From the NCBI GenBank assembly GCA_946554445.1, contig CAMNSD010000010.1, positions 78,155 to 142,154 of the forward strand: DNA of 64,000 nt. Reading direction: 5' to 3'. The notes under the pieces were generated by a model that made no database searches, was not told the origin of the DNA, and saw only the letters and a program-made list of their open reading frames with translations. Position 1 is the stretch's first letter, and each line of letters starts with the position of its first letter. Origin of the DNA: an uncultured Lachnospiraceae bacterium (GTDB taxonomy: Bacteria > Bacillota > Clostridia > Lachnospirales > Lachnospiraceae). Made by a program: the position numbers and the translations under genes. This document shows positions 61,552-64,000 of the stretch, in pieces.

Positions 61552-63663
61552 ATGAATCAGATAAAGAATATAAGACAAATGGAACAGAAGCTACAGAGGG
61601 CGGACAGGAGACAGTCTCGGCTTTATCTGTTCTGTAATTTTATGGCATTGATGATTATTTCGGCGTATTCTGCATTGATGCTTTCCCCTACGGTACAGAG
61701 AGTGTTCCCGGAGGGTGGTGACAGCCGTAAGCAGATGTATATGATTTTTGTGATGACATTGGTGGGATGTGTGATTTTTACCATCTATGCCCTGGGATTG
61801 TTTTTCCGGCACAAGGCTGGTCAACTTGGTATTCTAATGGCGCTTGGGGCATCCAGGAGGCGTCTGGCCCCCGGTCTGTTTCGAGAGGTGATTGTCTTAA
61901 GCGGTATATCCGCCGTTGTGGGCACGATTGCCGGATTTCCTTTTGTGTGGATGATCTGGCAGATTTTTCGACTGATTCTGGTGGACAGTTCGGATATGGT
62001 GTTGTCTTTTGATTTTAGGTGCTTGTTTATCTCTCTGCTGTTCCTGCTTTTGGTGGTGGGATTTGCCTGCCTGACAGCGTGGCGGTATTTGAAGAAAACC
62101 AATATTATGGAAGTGATCAGAGAGGAACATATCAATGAGCCGGTGAAGGAATTAGGCAGATGGTGCGGTCCGGTGGGACTCCTTTTGATCCTGGCTGGCG
62201 CTGTGTTGGGATATGGAGCGCCTGTGGCCTGTGACGCGTGGTTTTTCATTTCTGTCCCGGAATGGGTGAGCATACTGTATGCGCCTGTATTTGTGGGGCT
62301 TTATATGGTTATGCTGCATACTGTGGTATACGGTTGGAAAAGCCATAAGAAGAATCCCTATAAGAATATTATTTCTCGAAGCATGATGAAGTTCCAGGGG
62401 AAACAGACCGTCAATAATCTGCTGGTGATCACGCTGTTGATTGCAGGGGGATGTTTTGCAATCTTTTATCTGCCCACCAACAGTATCTCCGCACTGCTTC
62501 GCTACGCATCGCAGTCCTATGATTATTTTTATCAATATCAGGCGGACCAGGCTGTGCCGGACAGGGAGACGGTGGAGGCTCTCGGAAAGGATTATGGACT
62601 TACCTTTCGGGATTGGAACGAGTGTGAATATATCACACTGGGGATAGGCGGACTGAGTAAAATTTATGAGGAAGACGACGTGCGTTATCATGTCGAATAT
62701 GTACCGATGCAGGGCGAAACTAGAGTGCTTTCCGAGGATGCTTATAGGATACTTACCGGGCAGGAAGTTGACGTTAAACCTGGCACTTACTTAAACATTA
62801 CGAATCAGGAAGAGAGTGCGCTGTATACCAATGAGGCGGCCAGGGAATTTACCAATATGGTGACACGTAAGCAGATTGCGACAACGTTTGCCGGATACCT
62901 GCACTATGACCTTCTGGCAAAAGAAATCCCATGCTGCATTCTTGATAATGAAGACTATGCTGGGATTTCCGAGGGATTGACAGATGAGTGGAGGGGGCAA
63001 TTTGTGGAGTTTAATGTGGATGGCAAGGATTCCTATCCGTTTGCCAATGCCTTTTACCACCTCTTTGTGTCGTCTTTTGATGAAAACTGTGCGCGTCCCT
63101 TTTATTATGACAGAGTACAAAAAATCAGAGAAAATGAGGCTGGAATGGAATACTGGGTGGATACAGATGACATGGTCACGATCAGCTATGAGTTCCCGGA
63201 TTCCTTCATGTTCCGACAATTTTGGGTGTACCAACCGGATTTTCGGATTTTGAGTCAAAATGATTATCTGCGGAATGTGGCGGTGTTGTTCATGATGTTC
63301 CTCTTTGTCTTTATCGTATGCATGATCACAGCGTTGGTAGTGTGCTATACCCGTTGCCAGAGTATCGCACTGAATAACCGTTACATCTTTGATGATTTAA
63401 AAAAGTTAGGTGCCTCGCCTGCCTTCCTGGATAAAGAGGTGCGCATTCAATGCAGCAATGTCTTTAAAGTACCGTCGCTCGTGGGCATGTTTGCCATGTT
63501 CTTTCTGTTTACCATGATACTGTATGCAAACGATGGCCGGATTCTCAAGGCCGAATGGGCGGCTATGGGAGTATGCTTATGCATCATTGCGTTGATTGGC
63601 GGTGTGATTTATGCCGTATATCGCTCTACTGTAAAAGTAATTAAGGGACAGCTGGGGGTGTAG
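61552..63663 (+). CDS. FtsX/BceB-type ABC transporter permease
   Basis: A 703-residue permease with about ten membrane helices: one near 25-45, three in the first FtsX domain (about 65-225), more around 235-340, a large extracellular domain (about 345-575) and the final group after about 575. The coupling region 'GILMALGASRRRLAPGLFREV' is typical. The single long extracellular loop is the hallmark of BceB-like peptide-antibiotic transporters. ATG 61552 has GGAG about 9 bases upstream. Bce modules normally sit beside a BceRS pair; here the neighbouring pair is LytTR/GHKL. Confidence 0.9.
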   Translation: MNQIKNIRQMEQKLQRADRRQSRLYLFCNFMALMIISAYSALMLSPTVQRVFPEGGDSRKQMYMIFVMTLVGCVIFTIYALGLFFRHKAGQLGILMALGASRRRLAPGLFREVIVLSGISAVVGTIAGFPFVWMIWQIFRLILVDSSDMVLSFDFRCLFISLLFLLLVVGFACLTAWRYLKKTNIMEVIREEHINEPVKELGRWCGPVGLLLILAGAVLGYGAPVACDAWFFISVPEWVSILYAPVFVGLYMVMLHTVVYGWKSHKKNPYKNIISRSMMKFQGKQTVNNLLVITLLIAGGCFAIFYLPTNSISALLRYASQSYDYFYQYQADQAVPDRETVEALGKDYGLTFRDWNECEYITLGIGGLSKIYEEDDVRYHVEYVPMQGETRVLSEDAYRILTGQEVDVKPGTYLNITNQEESALYTNEAAREFTNMVTRKQIATTFAGYLHYDLLAKEIPCCILDNEDYAGISEGLTDEWRGQFVEFNVDGKDSYPFANAFYHLFVSSFDENCARPFYYDRVQKIRENEAGMEYWVDTDDMVTISYEFPDSFMFRQFWVYQPDFRILSQNDYLRNVAVLFMMFLFVFIVCMITALVVCYTRCQSIALNNRYIFDDLKKLGASPAFLDKEVRIQCSNVFKVPSLVGMFAMFFLFTMILYANDGRILKAEWAAMGVCLCIIALIGGVIYAVYRSTVKVIKGQLGV

Positions 63664-63695
63664 GCAGGATTTTCCCAATCCCATAAATGCTGGGA

Positions 63696-63722
63696 GGCGC
63701 AAGGGATGCTATCCTTTGCGCC
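63696..63722. terminator. Hairpin after the permease gene
   Basis: GGCGCAAGGGAT (63696-63707) pairs with ATCCTTTGCGCC (63711-63722), one wobble, 3-base loop. No immediate T-run on the + strand, but a G/T-rich tract with TTTTT follows about 14 bases later. Confidence 0.55.
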
Positions 63723-63740
63723 GCTGTTGATGCGTTGTTT

Positions 63741-63938
63741 TTATATATTGTTGGATATAGTATGCGGGTTTGATTTTTGTCTGTTTTTAACTAACATACA
63801 GAGAGAAAAATAAAATAAAAAACGGATGGATATCTTGTAAAAAATTTCCGCTGCCTGATCGCTAAAAGAGATTGACAGTATCATACGTACTGCGATAATA
63901 CCTGCTATACAAACTGCTGCAATGAATGCCTTTTTCAT
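63741..63938 (-). CDS. Small membrane protein, unknown function
   Basis: A 65-residue protein with two hydrophobic stretches (about 4-24 and 38-50) and a polar basic tail (KNRQKSNPHTISNNI). AGGAG lies about 10 bases before the ATG. It is convergent with the permease gene. It does not resemble AgrD. It may be a small membrane regulator or part of a locus beyond the window edge; bases 63939-64000 hold only its upstream region. Confidence 0.5.
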   Translation of the reverse strand: MKKAFIAAVCIAGIIAVRMILSISFSDQAAEIFYKISIRFLFYFSLCMLVKNRQKSNPHTISNNI

Positions 63939-64000
63939 ATTTTTATATCTCCTATCTCAATATTTGAAATTTGTCAATATATCTCCCGATATATTTTTAA

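Noticed and set aside
63741..63938. AgrD-like autoinducer precursor for the AgrC-like kinases
   Set aside because: The protein has two hydrophobic stretches and lacks the Cys/Ser thiolactone core and acidic tail; no AgrB gene is near.

Overview
The window reads as chromosome of a Gram-positive clostridium of the Lachnospiraceae type. Supporting signs are strong AAGGAGG-type ribosome sites, many lipobox lipoproteins, a class B sortase, SPOCS/LysM and CotH proteins typical of spore-forming lineages, two chemoreceptors, and several GHKL-kinase/LytTR-regulator pairs. Nothing looks like phage, plasmid, CRISPR, rRNA or tRNA. This is an inference from gene content; no database search was possible.

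Left part (1-25 kb): the end of a cell-wall-type protein; an amidohydrolase; a GH9-like lipoprotein whose usual catalytic residues seem lost; plsC; a PrcB-like lipoprotein; pyrimidine genes pyrC and pyrK-pyrD, separated by an Rpn-type nuclease gene; a first LytTR/GHKL two-component pair; a SPOCS-LysM protein; a fused membrane/spermidine-synthase-like protein; a class B sortase; a GH42 beta-galactosidase; a soluble PAS chemoreceptor; and a housekeeping run ispE, GntR regulator, small membrane protein, murI, DUF1934 protein.

Middle (25-42 kb): a FIST-domain protein with an aldehyde dehydrogenase, and an IclR regulator on the other strand. These are followed by an extracytoplasmic trigger-factor-like PPIase lipoprotein, asnS and a secreted NlpC/P60 peptidase. 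Next comes a coherent nickel locus: larE-larB-larC (nickel-pincer nucleotide cofactor synthesis) and then a complete nickel/peptide-type ABC transporter (binding lipoprotein, fused double ATPase, two permeases). The leader before larE contains a multi-stem RNA domain, mutually exclusive helices and an intrinsic terminator ending in seven T just before the larE ribosome site. I regard this as the best candidate for an undescribed regulatory element here.

Right part (42-64 kb): a Cache chemoreceptor, a CotH-kinase protein and a lone EutH, then a signalling-rich stretch. It holds a response regulator with the unusual order REC-LytTR-REC-winged helix and its membrane kinase; a repeat-bearing surface protein; a LytTR/GHKL pair behind a G10 tract; a duplicated-domain lipoprotein; a Cache-GGDEF protein; another LytTR/GHKL pair; and a Bce-type ABC transporter with operator-like repeats upstream. 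Hairpin-rich intergenic repeats occur at about 0.15, 1.6, 46.5 and 60.3 kb.
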